Positions 34,925 through 47,037 of a stretch of DNA of 64,000 bases are shown here, in pieces (the stretch's first letter is position 1; every line of letters starts with the position of its first letter). Position numbers and translations under genes: made by a program. The DNA comes from Lecanicillium sp. G3. Its lineage: Eukaryota; Ascomycota; Sordariomycetes; Hypocreales; Cordycipitaceae. Below the pieces are notes generated by a model. The model searched no databases. It was given only the letters and a program-made list of their open reading frames with translations, and was not told the DNA's origin. The stretch is taken from assembly GCA_037575805.1 (NCBI GenBank), contig JAZHPD010000001.1:1-64000 (forward strand). The letters run 5' to 3'.

Positions 34925-37900
34925 CTAAACATCCTCGTCGCTGTCCTCGCCTAGCAGCTCGCCGTCGTAGTCCTCCACGCGCGAGTAGCCTCCCCCGCGA
35001 GCGAAGCTCTGCCGCGTCGTGAACCGGCGCGAACCTGACATCCAGCTCCTGCCGCCGCCGCTGCCACCGCCCGCTCGTTGGAGAGCCCCAGTCGCGGTCC
35101 GCCAGACGCTGACGGCGACTACAGGCAGTGCTGCTGCAACGGCCGCAAGCGCTGAAATGGCAATGACGGGATACTTGATCCACGGTTGATCGCTGTCAAA
35201 CGTCGACGACGTCTCGCCCAAGCGGATCTGGCCAAACTTGCCTGACCAGTTGCGCCACACGTACCAGCCAACAGCTGCGGCCGCGGCAATCGGGATGATA
35301 ACCGCAAAGAAGATGGCGATGCCAGAAGTCTTATGCTTCTTCTCGAATTCCTCTTCGTGGCCTTCACACGGGTGCTCAGCAGAGTTCTTGTCAAATTCGC
35401 TGCCGCCTTCGCAAGTCGTGAGCTGTAGCCTGCGGTATCCTGTAGGCTCGAACCAAGATGTCGCATTGGGGTTCTTTTCACACCACTCCTGACCAGTCAG
35501 CGGCTCCAGGCCGGCGACTAAGACACACTGGCCCGAGTTGTCCATTTCGAAATTATAAGCACTGCAAACTGTTAGTACATGTAGTCCATATTCACATTCC
35601 TTGTATTCTCACCATTCGTAATCACGTCGAGTACAGGCGCAGTTGTCGAACTCGTGTAGACGCTGAATGTCTTGCTTGTTGTAGCACTTGCGGTCAGGCT
35701 TCTTGCGCAGGTACTTGGCGACATGGCCAAACAAACAGTCGTCATCTTGCATTGGGTGCTTGGGAGACCAAATGTCGTAGTCAGAAATGCTGCTGTTCTC
35801 GTCAAACTTGCAGGCCTTGTCAGTGAGACCGGTAAAGTCTAGGTTCACGCTAAATAGCTTGCCCGACTCCGATCTGCACCACAGAAGGAAGTTGCGCGAC
35901 GTTCCGGAAGCCAACGTAGTAATGTCCAATACAGTCACCTTATCGTCGGTGAATTTGTAGTCGGTCCAGGTCTTGCCTTCGTCGACAGAGTACGAAACAG
36001 TGTTCGTGGTGGCTTTGTTGTCGTGCGTAGCACGCTCCACGAGCACAATCACAGATCCCTGGTCTCCATATTGCCAAGTCCAGTGGCCCTTCTTGACATT
36101 AGTCCAGGTGATACCGCCGTCGGCAGTCATGAATGTGTCTGCCTCCTTGAAGTCGCTAAGCATGGGGCCAACATTTCCGACTCCAAAGATGAGTCCGACG
36201 GCAGTACTGGCAGCAAACGTCTTGCGCCTGTCATCTCGTTCTGTGTAGTGATGGAAGTGGAGAGCGCAAGACTTGTCGCCCTTGGAGCTGCTGCAAGAGT
36301 ACGACTTGCCATCGACATCCTTACTGGGAGGCGCGAGATATCCCCATTCAGCACCATCGTTACGGGAAATCTTGGTTTGAAGCTTCTTGGTCTTTTCACC
36401 CTTGCCAGGATTGCTAACAACATTGATCAGCTCAAATCCTTCCAGCCCGGGGAGCTTTTCAAAGTCTGCAAATGGAACAGAATCGCAGTTGACATTGGAG
36501 GCGCTGAGCACAAATGACGTGCCGTTGGAGTTACTCTTGATGATGGAGCCGTATTCGTGGTCCGCTCCGTCATCCGTCCTGACAAACAAGTTAAGGGCGT
36601 GCGTAGAACTGTCCAATGCCGTGTACTCGTTCTCGTGGCCCTCCTCGAACTTGTGTGGGAAATGGGCCCTTTCAAAGTGCTTGCCATCGACGCTGACTAG
36701 TGGCTGGAGGCCCCCAGTCTTCTTGTCCGTCTCAGCTGCAACGATAAACTCGCTCATTGTGATAAAGTTGCTCAGATCCTGCTCCAGAATAGTCTTGTCC
36801 TTCTCAAAAAAGTCGTCGCTGGAGATGATTGTCATGGGCGATTCTGAGTTCTCTTCACGGTGCGCCAGGCATACGACCTGCTTCTCAGCGCGGACGCTGT
36901 ATTCAGAGTTGCCGGTAAACTCACACTTCTCGACATAGTTGCGCAGGCTTCTCCAGTCATCACCACGGTCGGTCGAAACAGAGGCCTTCAAGAAGCAGTT
37001 CTCCTTGTTTCCCACCTTTTCGCACTTCTCGCCAACCCATAAAAGCCAGTCTTTACGGTCTGGGTGGAAGTTCAGAGACCCATCGGGCTGCGGTTTAGAC
37101 GGGGCCTCGAAGGTGTGAAAGCTATGGCCACGGTCGATGGTGTAGACAATCTTGTTGGCTTTGGAAGTGGTGAAGTAGACAACGTCGTTGAAGAAGGGGT
37201 GAGGGTAGATGTTTTCCACATCCTCGCCCTCAAGAATTTGTTTCCATTTCTTGCCGTGGTCTGAGGAAAGCCAGATGCGGTCGTCAACCTTCATCACGCC
37301 ACCACTTCCCTCTTCTGCTCCGCGTACGATGACAATTTCGTCGTTGGATGAGCTGGCCTCGCCTCGCTCCAGGTAGATCTTCTGGAAGTCCTTAAGATCC
37401 GTCTTGAACTCGTGTCGCGTGTGTGAAACTTCGCCATTGGCTGGCTCGGATGGGCTCGTATCAGTGCCATTGTTATTGTCATTGCCGCCGTCCTTGTCAC
37501 CGTCCTTGCAGTCATGTTCAACGGGGTCATCCTTGGACTCGCCATCCTTCTTTTTGCAGGTGTTGCCCGGAATCAGTCTCCAGCCAGACGAGCCCTTAAA
37601 CTTCTTGTCTCCGTCCTTGCATGATCCTTCAGGAATAGCAAGTGGACCGACCTGCTTGCACTTGGTCTTGTCCTCGGGGTCACGCTGAAAGTTGTAGTCG
37701 CATTCAAAATCGGTATCAGTGCACTCGCAGACCTCCGTCTTTGGTACGGGCTCCTGGAATTCACTCTTGATAAAACAGTCCGCCGTCTTCTTGCGGCGAG
37801 TAAATGTCTGCTTATGGCCCATAATACACTGTGGCTTGCCGTCGGAGTCAACGCGAGCGTGCCACTCCTCCATGTCGCCGTCACCGCACTTGCGCTCGTG

Positions 37901-39544
37901 CAGACCTTCGAAGTCAATGGCGAAACTGTGATATTCACCCTTTTTAGAGCCAACAAGAAGAAACTTGAGACTGGTGGCGTCTTGAACCGTGGTAAGGAAC
38001 TCTGGCTTGATACTCAAGTCGTCGGGAAGGGAGGCAGTCTCCCATTTTTCACCATGGTCCAGCGAATACGAAATTTCCTTAATATCGGCCTTTTCAGAGT
38101 TCTTGATAGCAACCAGGATGGATCCCGAGTCGCCAAACTCGTATTTGTGCCGGCCCTCGAGAGCCTGCTTCCAGCTTCGGCCAGCATCATCAGAAACATA
38201 GAGGTTCGATTTCTCAGGCTCGGTCAGAGACTTGCCTGTGTTTCCGTTGCCCATTACTAAACCGGGTGCAGCGCTCGAGAACACGCGTCCAATATTGTTC
38301 AGCTCGGTAACGGAGTGTAGATGTATCGTATCGTCGCCGGCCTTGAGAGATTCGAATGTTCTGCCATCGTCAAAAGTAATCTTGCTGACCAGAACCTTTG
38401 CCTTGCCCTCTTTGTCCACTGCAGCACCATTCTCGACCGTGTTGACCAAGTATACACCTTGAATACCGCTGACGTTTTCAAAGTCGACATGGCCCTTTTT
38501 GTTGCGATTTGTGTATGGGATATTCTCGGTGAAAAACGTGCCGTTTGAGTTGCTTGTGAATAGAACACCCATGGGCTTGGATGGGTGCGAAGTCATGACG
38601 TCAATTTGGATGCTGTAGTTCGTGCTCTCCAAAACGGTGTAGGCGCCCTGATTGATGCTGTGGGAATGGTCGTGGTCGTCGGCGCTAGGGAACATTGCGC
38701 GATGCCATTTTTTTGTATCGTCGGTGACGTACAGAGCCATCTCATCACTCTTGTAGGAAGTGGTCGCGACCAGGAGATAGCTTTTGACGACGGCGACGTT
38801 GTTGACACCGCGAACGGCCATGTTGATATCGAGATCCGGCTCAAACTCCTGAGTCTCGTCATTCTCCTTGGCAAAGTAGCTGTCGGAAATGACGAGACGC
38901 TGGTCGTGCTTTTGCGGGGATAGCTCGTCTCTGATGATGCACAGAATTCTCGACTTGTCTAAGTCGTCGCTTCCGGTGGAAAACTCGGGCGAAGACTTGG
39001 CCCACCAGCAACCAGCAGTATTTTGACGCAGAGCCTCGACCGTCTTGAAACCATCGGTGGTATATGTGGCAGCTTCATCGCAAAAGATTTCGTCACAGTC
39101 CATGCCATTGAAGATGATGCGCTTCGGGTCGTCGGCGTGGAAGGTAAGGACGTCGGGTTGGAATCGGCTCGGGGGCGCTTTGGAGTCGAATTCGGACCAG
39201 GTTTCGCCGCGATCCTGGGTCATGTAATGCGTATTCTTGGCGGTTAGAATGAAAGCAGTCTTGCTGTCATGTGGATGCATGGTTAGCAGGATGGCCTTGT
39301 TCTCGGGCACCTTGTCGACCCTGGACCACTTGACGCCGGCATCGTTGGACCAGTAAATATTTCCGCTGTCGACGCTGTGCCATATTATCGAGTCGCTGTC
39401 GTCGAAATAGTTGATGTTTCGGGGGTAACTCTCGAGCTTCGAAGAAGAGATCGAGGGGCCGTCTTTGGCGAGCGCGGCCGTCCAGAGAAGGGAGTGCAGC
39501 AGCACATGCCACCAAAGCCCAGCCGCAGGACTGAAGATCCTCAT
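34925..39544 (-). CDS. VPS10: Vacuolar protein sorting receptor Vps10 (sortilin family)
   Basis: This type I membrane receptor carries hydrolases such as carboxypeptidase Y from the late Golgi to the prevacuole. Two exons, 39544-35613 and 35561-34925, with a 51-nt intron, give 1522 aa. A signal peptide is present (WWHVLLHSLLWTAALA, cleavage near residue 26). Two VPS10 beta-propeller halves follow, each with Asp-box-like repeats (SNDAGVKWSRV, TQDRGETWSEF, SDDAGRSWKQ, SSDHGKKWKQ, TADGGITWTN) and each closed by a cysteine-rich module (CECTDTDFECDYNFQRD and CACTRRDYEC). A membrane helix (IAIFFAVIIPIAAAAAVGWYVW) and a second hydrophobic segment sit near the C-terminus. The tail ends YSRVEDYDGELLGEDSDEDV, with Tyr-based and acidic sorting signals typical of fungal Vps10. 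Length agrees with the family (about 1,500 aa). Confidence 0.96.
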
Positions 39545-40285
39545 TGCGACGGGAGCGTTGGGATCTGATGTATCATGTATTGTGGGCGCGATGCAGTATT
39601 CAGCGGGTATATATCGCGCTGGCCGTCATGCGCAGTTGTGTTTGTCGTCTGTAGAGACGGATGGATTCCGGGTCTTGCGGATTGCGTGTCCAAGTACAAG
39701 CTGAAGCTAGTTGCGTCAGAGAGGCAGTCAACAGGTACCGGCGTTGTGTGGCTTGTGCAGGATTACCTGGAAGGGACAGGTGGAAAAGGGAGAAAAGTGG
39801 CACTATTGAGTTGTAATGCGCCACATGTGGCTGAGTAATCCACTTGAGCTCGACGAGCTGGTAGATGCCCGCGAAGGCAAACAATAATTTGATGGAGAAA
39901 TGTAAAAAACGAAAAGAGCATGTAAGAAGCTCTTTTAGTTTTCCAAAACTTTGCCAACTACCGATTAGAGGCCCACTTGTCGGCCGCTGTCCAAACTATC
40001 GCTGAGCCATGCTACTCCATAAACACCCAGTACGATCACAACTTGGATTCAATAAACAGCTAGCTCCGTAAGTAAAAGAACAGTTTCTGGGATTTAAAAT
40101 GCGGCCCAAAAAACCTAGTAGCTGGCTGATTTTGTCGTCAATACGTATACATTGCACAGTCCGAAAGCACACATGTCGCTCCGCCGCAAGGCGCCCGTCA
40201 CAGCCCACGACTTACACCTAGCATCCTCGGTCATCAATCAAGCAGCCAGCTCGGCAGCGAGCACCAGGAAATACCAGGAACCACC
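39545..40285. other. Intergenic, VPS10 promoter side
   Basis: The stretch above 39544 holds the VPS10 promoter and leader. Short open frames in it lack coding character, and no RNA gene is recognisable. Confidence 0.5.
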
Positions 40286-41205
40286 ATGGCATATCAGCTT
40301 CCTTGGGTCACGGCATACGACGAGTACGGGGGTTTCTTTTATATGCGTTTCATCATGAACGCAGACCCAGCTGCTTTGAGTGCAGTGCACACGGCTCTAC
40401 GTGAGGGTAATGGCCAGCCTGTTGGACTTGATGCCGAAATTTGCGGACTTCAGACAGCCCAAAATATGCTGATCGGCTCTTCTATCCTGGAAACAACCTC
40501 AGCGTTCGAGCTGGACAGAGGTCTCATGCTGAGAACACTGACCGTATAGAGTCTCGGTGGGATAATTTACGACATGGATCTCATATGGAGCGATGGCAGC
40601 ACCGCCCATCTCCCGGAATCTTCTCCCGGCTAGCTAATACCAAAAACCATTGATTTCGAACCTGGAGAGAAGTGCAAGGAGTTTACTATGTGGAGGGTGC
40701 GCAGGACCAAAGACAAGTATTCGTACTGTAGCGGGGTCCGATTGTGACAGAGAGACATCAGAGTTTCGAGTATGGCGAGATGCAGGGCAACGAAACTCAC
40801 ATGAGATCAGATCCGGCCTTCTTGCGGGTTCCGAGCCGATGCGATAGGAAACGGATGGTCTGGCACCAGGAAGCGACGGCCATATTTGGCATGTCCGTGT
40901 CCGTGTCGGCGAGCATCCCAGAGCTCGTCTCCTCGAACACGGAGGCGCACTGGGAGAAGAGCGCAACGGCCTCGCACGACTACACCGAGACGGAGACCAG
41001 GGAGCTCAGCTGTACGACGGCCGTCACCGTGTCGCCGTGGAGCCGAAGGAGGTGCCAGGCCATGACGCAGGTGGGCAAGGCGGACATCAACTACCTTGCC
41101 GAGGTGCAGCTGTATTTCTGCGACGGCAAAACCGCGCACTATACGGAGGAAGGCAATTATAAGGGTGTTGAATTTAGAGATGTTACGATTGACAGAGGGG
41201 GCTAA
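40286..41205 (+). pseudogene. Decayed jacalin-like lectin / aerolysin-like domain gene
   Basis: The region encodes fragments that together resemble a beta-prism (jacalin-like) lectin domain followed by a beta-rich aerolysin/ETX-MTX2-like segment; intact relatives are pore-forming or defence-type proteins. The first frame opens with ATG at 40286 and is interrupted by in-frame TAG codons at 40547 and 40631. The rest of the lectin-like part continues in another frame from about 40645 to 40740, and the Thr/Ser-rich alternating segment typical of aerolysin-like folds is in a further frame from about 40749 to the stop at 41205. No GT/AG pair I can find repairs all breaks cleanly, so decay is the simplest reading; a multi-intron gene remains possible. 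Family assignment rests on pattern similarity only. A damaged gene is not expected to make an active product. Confidence 0.5.
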
Positions 41206-42546
41206 AAAGCCGTGATTTTGGAGGAGGTTCCAAGTAGTTGGTAGCTTACAGTTTGTAGTCAGCCAGATCATCGGGTTGGCTTACGGTAGCATAATTGACC
41301 ATTCAATATTGTCGACTTTCGCAATATACAGAGTAACTGTTATAAATACCAGTGCCCGAAAACGATGGCCTGTACAGACGCAGCGTGGGGCGATCTACGT
41401 TGACTCGGTGTCTCACGGAACAGTCGTGACTGAGTGCATTGTACCGAGGACATACTGGAGGTATGAACAGTGCGCCAGTGACAACGGCTACCGTGGCAAC
41501 CGGGGACGCGACGGACCCAAACATGGCGGCCATGCGCGTCGGCGGAAGAGTAGATGCAGCGCAGCGGCCACGACGACATGAGTTTGCAACTGCATGGATT
41601 TAGAGAAAAAAAAAAAAAAGAAAAGAAAAGAATGAAAGAAGGGCAAATCCAGTGTATTTCATGCCGAGTAAAAGCAAGGCTGACGGCTAATTTGCCATGT
41701 GTCGCTCTGGCACGCGTGGACACCCTATTCTCCGTGATGGCTCGGCACAGGGGCAAGGGATGGCCTAACAAGGTACACAACGTGCTCAGCACATTCTTCC
41801 TCGAGCCACCTGTGCTTCCTTTTCGTCGCATCTGGACGGCTTCGAGCCTCCCATTTTTGAGCCACTAACATTCCCTGCCGAGCGCAAGTTGGAGCCCCCC
41901 TGCTGTCAACGGCCACCCTTTCATTTGCCCCAGGTGACCAGCCGTAGGCTAGTGCAGCAGGTAATGGGCTGGGCAACATGGGCCACTGCTATTATTGTAT
42001 ACGGAGTACTGTAGCTACTATTATTTAGCACTATTTACTTGATTTTCTCTCGCTAAAAAGACCCTTGGCTCGCTGAACCTGGCTGTACCTGGGATTGATA
42101 GCGCCCAGGCACCAGGCTGCTAGTACCCGTTCTGTATCTGTACCTGGCTGTAAGGGACCTGCCGGTACGCACTCTAGGTCATCGGTACCTCGCTGGCCCT
42201 GCAGCTTTGCCCCTCATCGCCCTCCAAGCCTCCCCTGTGGGCCTGGAGCAGCCCGCCAAACTCTCACACGCTACGCCTCTTCTCCTCCTCCTGGCGCCTC
42301 TGTTTTGATCCTTGTTTTCCTCCATCCCCCATTTAAATCCAGCCCTCGCTGCTCGTTTCTTTTTCTTTCTCGTCACTCTTTGCGCATTCCAAAGCCGAGA
42401 CGTGCGACCATTCACCAGCTTTGTCTGTCTAACCACGACTAGCTTCTACTTGCTTGCCGCGGACCTCTTACAACAACCCCGCCGTTCGCTCTGCCTCTCC
42501 CTCCTCAATCACCACCACCAAACAAACCCCCTATTCCTGCTTCACG
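41206..42546. other. Intergenic, with promoter of the NTF2-like gene
   Basis: The left part holds only short frames and an A-rich tract at 41604-41632. A TACGGAGTAC element is at 42000-42009. The right part is the pyrimidine-rich promoter described separately. No supported gene. Confidence 0.55.
42290..42546 (+). promoter_or_regulatory. CT-rich promoter/leader of the NTF2-like gene
   Basis: Strong C/T tracts (CTCCTCCTCCTGG, TTTCTTTTTCTTTCTCGTC) lead into CACC-rich leader DNA immediately before the ATG at 42547. Such CT-rich stretches mark transcription starts of highly expressed fungal genes. The exact start site is not visible. Confidence 0.45.
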
Positions 42547-44301
42547 ATGTCTGCCGCTTACAAGCAGTTCCTGGCCTCGCCCAGCTCTTCGCTGCTCGCC
42601 GACAATGCCTCCCTGCATTACATCACCACCCTCACCAACTTTTCTGGTGCCACCGACATCATCAAGCACCTGACTGCGCTGCGCCGACAGGTCAACAAGA
42701 AGCAGGAGGAAATAATCAACGTCGTCGAGGGCCAGGATACCGCCGTCTTCGAGGTCCTCACAGTTATTGAGTTCGTCACCAGCGGTGGTACTTACCTCCC
42801 TCAGCTCGACGACAACTTCCTCTCCGACCGCACTGCCTACGTTCCCATTGTAAGTGGCCCCTATGCGCCCCCCTCCGACATGGCCGCTAACCGCTATTTT
42901 GCATAGACGCACTTTGTTTCCTTCGATGCCGACGGCAAAATTCTCCAGATCCGCCAGCAATGGGACCAGGGTGCGCTTCTGAAGCAGCTTGAGATTATTG
43001 GCAAGACTGGCCGCAACTGGCCCATCAAGGACGGCCGCGAACAGCTCAAGCAGGTCCAGACCTGCCTCAAGACGGTTGGCAAGGGCGCTCAGCAGGCCTC
43101 TGGCCACAACGACGTTGTCATTCGCACCCGTCAAAACTCTTCCAACGCCATTCGCGACCCCCATGCCTCCCTTCAGCTCTTCGGCAACCGCGAGGAGCTC
43201 GAGTCGGCTCCCATGGCCAGCGCCCAGCGCCCCTACGCCGGCCACCGCCCCAACCAGCGATCAGTCATCGACATCATTGGCGACGAGCCCGAGGAGGAGT
43301 CTGGGCACAACCGCCAGCGCTCCGTCTCTCCCAGCAAGGGTGGCTCTGGTAAGAACTACCAGCCCTCCCGCATCTTCGACGGCCAGCAGGAGATTGTCGA
43401 GGAAGAGGTCGAGACACCCAAGAAGGGCGACAAGTTCATCAAGCCTCACCCTACCAAGTACAACCACTTTGACTTTGTCGACGGATCCGACCCCAGAGAT
43501 GCGCCCGCCCGCGGCGTCGACCTCGACAAGCGCCCCAAGTCCAAGCACGACAGCCAGTGGTCATTCGACGACTTTGTTACCCCCGCCAAGGCCACCGCTT
43601 CCAAGGGCATGCGCTCCCAGGACGTCCAGCACTGGAACCCTGAGATGCAGTTCTCCAACGACCCCGAGGAGCACCGCGTTGGCAAGGGCCGCCGCGATGC
43701 CGAGACTCACTTTGAGCTTCAGGACGACGGCGAACGGGACGCGCGCCAGGAACGTGTTGGCCTGCCTCGCGGCGCCATGCACAAGGAGGGTCAGAGCCTC
43801 TATAAGAACCAGCTCTTTGACGAGGTCGACCCTACTCCTGGTCCCAAGCGCGCCCTGAACAACATCACCAACCTGAAGGGCCGCAGCAACGACTTTGACC
43901 CCCACTTTGAGATGACTGACGAGTCTCCGTCGCAGCCCGCACGAACTCAGCATGCTCCTGAGGGCAAGATGAAGATGGCCAAGATGATGGATCACAACTG
44001 GGAGGTCTATGAGCAGTCTCCCCTCAAGGAGAACCGCGCCCGCCCCGCCGCTCCTGCTGCCGGCAGCGACCAGAAGATCCACATTGCTGGTGACGGCATG
44101 GGCTCAAGAAAGGGAGCCAGTCACGCCGACGCCGGGGACACCAAGATTCACATTGCCGGTGACGGCATGGGTGGCCGCAAGGGCACTTCGCGCAGCTGGA
44201 TGACTGGCGGTGACGACGAGGAAGAGGAGCAGCCCAAGCCCCAGCCCCGCGGCCGTGGCACCGCTGCTGCCCAGAAGACTGGTGGCTTCTGGGACTTTTA
44301 A
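42547..44301 (+). CDS. NTF2-like-fold protein with a long disordered C-terminus
   Basis: Two exons, 42547-42849 and 42907-44301, with a 57-nt intron, encode 565 aa. Residues 1 to about 165 look like an NTF2/SnoaL-like alpha-beta domain: an N-terminal helix (YKQFLASPSSSLL), a middle helix (IIKHLTALRRQVNKKQEEI), then strands and the closing VSFDADGKILQIRQQWDQG typical of these folds. The rest is charged and low-complexity, with aromatic-acidic spaced blocks (NHFDFVDGS, QWSFDDFVTP, HWNPEMQFS, DFDPHFEMTD). Two near-identical repeats KIHIAGDGMG lie about 27 residues apart, and the end is GGFWDF. The tail suggests ribosome-, RNA- or stress-linked partner binding, but this is inference. Codon use is strongly C-ending, consistent with high expression. 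Exact function is unknown. Confidence 0.8.
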
Positions 44302-44994
44302 GCTCGACCGGCCCACCGTCCCAGCGGGTGCACCCGTTGATCTGGCAGTTGAATCTCCTTGATTTGACTATGCTGCTCTCCTTTTACTTCTTTATGTGTT
44401 CCATTACGAAATAATGTCTAGCAAATCCAACGCGACGCGCCTGTCAAGCTCCTCCGCCTCGGATTCTCCTTTTTTATCTCTTTACCACTGATAACCCCCC
44501 TATCTCTTCACGGCTCATCTACGATTTTTAACAGTCTTTTTAACGGCCACGAAGAGATAAAAAGCAAAACATGTTCTTTCATTGCGCGTTCTTTTTATTG
44601 TTTTTTCCTTGATGTGCTGACGAATTTTGGCAAGTTTTCATAATTGTTTCTTCTTTTTAATCATCATGATACATAGCCCTCAACTTTGACTAGACTGGAA
44701 TTTTGTTATTTTTTTTTGGACTCGCAAGAGGGTAGATGTACAATATAAGAAAACATTGCCATATTTTGGAACATGCATTTTAGAAGTGATGGTGAGGCTT
44801 ATGATGCTAATCCCACGTCGGTAAATCATTAAACAAACAAATCGCTGAGTAGCCCAATCCTATAACAACAAGGTGCAATGCCAACGCTTAAAACATGCGC
44901 TGCCAGAACGTACGACCATAGAAACATGGCTCATACATGGCTAAGAATAATTATAATAATAGTAGACGTCCGTACTTATGGACGCAAGAGTCTT
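44302..44994. other. Convergent intergenic, NTF2-like / permease
   Basis: This 693-bp stretch holds two facing 3' untranslated regions. It is T-rich, with tracts near 44590-44660 and 44705-44720, and contains no gene. Confidence 0.65.
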
Positions 44995-47037
44995 TCAACA
45001 TATGAATTTATACCACTTCTTCCACTGGGGCCACGACGCGCGCTCCTCCTTCTCCTGCGCCACCAGGATGGGCAGGTTCCAGTCGCGCCGCCCCGTGTCA
45101 ACGTCCATGTCGCGGATGTGCACGTACCCGGTGCGGTAGTACATCTTGTGCGCGACGTAGAACGCCCCGATGATGGGCGCGCTCATCCACTTCAGGAAGA
45201 AGTTCTGCGCAACCTGCCCGCTCGACATGTCGGCCCAGCCGATGGGGAACGCGGCGACCCAGAACTGGGCGACGACGACGAGGGCGTTGAGCGCGAGGCC
45301 GAGGTAGGACCCCAAGACGCCGACCTGGGACTGGAAGGGGAGCTCGGCGACGCGGCGGCCGCGGAGGGCCCAGGCGCGGCGGAAGCGGATGTGGCAGAGG
45401 CAGATGGAGCCCCACGTGAAGATGGAGGACAGGCCCGAGAGCGCGAGCAGCCAGTCGAAGACGCGGCCCTGGCTGGCGGCGTCGGCGAGGTAGGAGAGCA
45501 GGCCGACGGCGCCGGCGACGAGGATGGCGACGAGCGGGCGGCCTTTTCTGTCGACGTAGCCGAGGATGCGGGGCGCCTGGTGCAGGTTGGCGAGGGCGGC
45601 GAGGGTGCGCGAGGAGCCGAAGACGGCGGAGTTGCCGACGGAGAGGACGGCGACGAGGATGACGGTGTTCATGACGGAGGGCAGGATCTGGATGCCCGCC
45701 TCCTCGATGGCGATGACGAACGGGGATGCCTTGGCGTCAGCCTTACTGTCGCCGCCGAGCAGCCGCGGGTCGTTGTACGGGACGAGGAGCCCCACGAGGG
45801 CGAGGGCGACGATGTAGAAGAGCGTGATGCGCCAGAAGACCTGCTTGATGGCGGTCGGGAGGGACTTGCGCGGGTTGGCCGTCTCGGCGGCGGCGAGGCC
45901 GACGAGCTCGGTGCCGGTGAAGGCGAAGGCGGCCGTGACGAAGACGCTGCAGAGGCCCTTGAAGCCGTTGTTGAAGGCGCCCGGGTCGCGCCAGTACTCG
46001 CCGCCGATGTAGCCGCGGTCCGGGGTGCCGCCGCAGTTGAGGACGATGCCCAGGAGGCTGGTGGGTGGTCATGTTGTTAGATGGGATGGTTACGGCAGGT
46101 ATAGTGGAAAGGAAGGGGGGGGGGGACGGGTTGACTTACATGAAGCCGATGACGGCAATTACTTTGACAATGGAAAAGAGGAATTCGGCCTCGCCGTAGC
46201 CTTTGACGCCAAACATGTTGATGAGGACGATGGTGGTTAGGAATATGGTGACGAATATGGCTTTTGTGAGCTTCTCGTTCCAGTAGCCTATTGTAAGTGA
46301 GGCGGCGATGATTTCGAGAGGTAGGACGGATAGCCACTGCAGCGCATAACTGGACCAAGTTAGCACTGGGATTACTTAATGTGAGGATAGGTATCGCAAA
46401 CGTACTTCCATCCCATGGCAAACCCCCATGACGGGTCGAGGAACCTCGTCGTCCAAGACGAAAACGAGCCCGCAATCGGAAAGATGACGGCCAACTCGCC
46501 CAGCGCCTGACACGTGGTATACAGCATGATTCCTATCATCGAAAACGCCAAAAGCAAACTGGCAGGCCCGCCCGCGTTCAGCGCTTTGCCCGAGACGACA
46601 AAGAGCCCCGTGCCGATGGAGCCGCCGATGGCAATCATCTGCAGATGCCGTCCCTTGAGTTTCCGCGACAGCCCGATGTGCGCATTCTCCAGCGCAGCGA
46701 GGTGCAGGTCATAATACGGCGAGCCATCCTGCGGGCGACGTGCGCCCATGCCACGCGGGTGGCTCTCTTCGTCTCCGTCGTCGTCGTCATCATCATCATC
46801 GTCGTCGTCGTCGCCGCCGCCGTTGTGACGATGGCGGTCATGATGGTGGTAGTTGTCGGGCACGAGAAAGGTGTTGTTGGGGTCGCGGCGGAAGGTGTCG
46901 AGGAAGCGCGCGAGGCGCGGGGCGGGCGGGCTCTGGTCGTACACGGGCTCGCGCATGCTGTAGGATGAGCCGTACGTTACGGAGTCGTCTTTGCTCTTGT
47001 GCGTGTTGACGTGGGTGAGCTCTATGTCGCCCGCCAT
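44995..47037 (-). CDS. Amino-acid permease (APC superfamily, GAP1/YAT type)
   Basis: This plasma-membrane transporter imports amino acids by proton symport. Exons are 47037-46406, 46349-46140 and 46057-44995, total 634 aa. The first helix carries the family signature IGGSIGTGLFVVSG followed by ALNAGGPASLLLAF, and later GWNYALQW (the Asn codon is split by intron 1), then the NPRKSLPTAIKQVFWRITLFY block and YNDPRLL between helices, then further hydrophobic helices to the C-terminus. Fungal YAT permeases are usually 520-600 aa; the extra length is a cytosolic N-tail of about 150 residues with a His/Asp-rich stretch, including a run of 12 Asp. The ATG at 47037 gives MAGDIELTHV; the frame upstream is open but in leader DNA. 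Substrate specificity cannot be told from the sequence. Confidence 0.93.

Noticed and set aside
44878..46080. Plus-strand open frame of 400 codons antisense to the permease
   Set aside because: It is the shadow of a GC-rich membrane-protein gene; its translation is Glu/Gly/Ala/Arg-rich without any domain, and the minus-strand frame carries family motifs.
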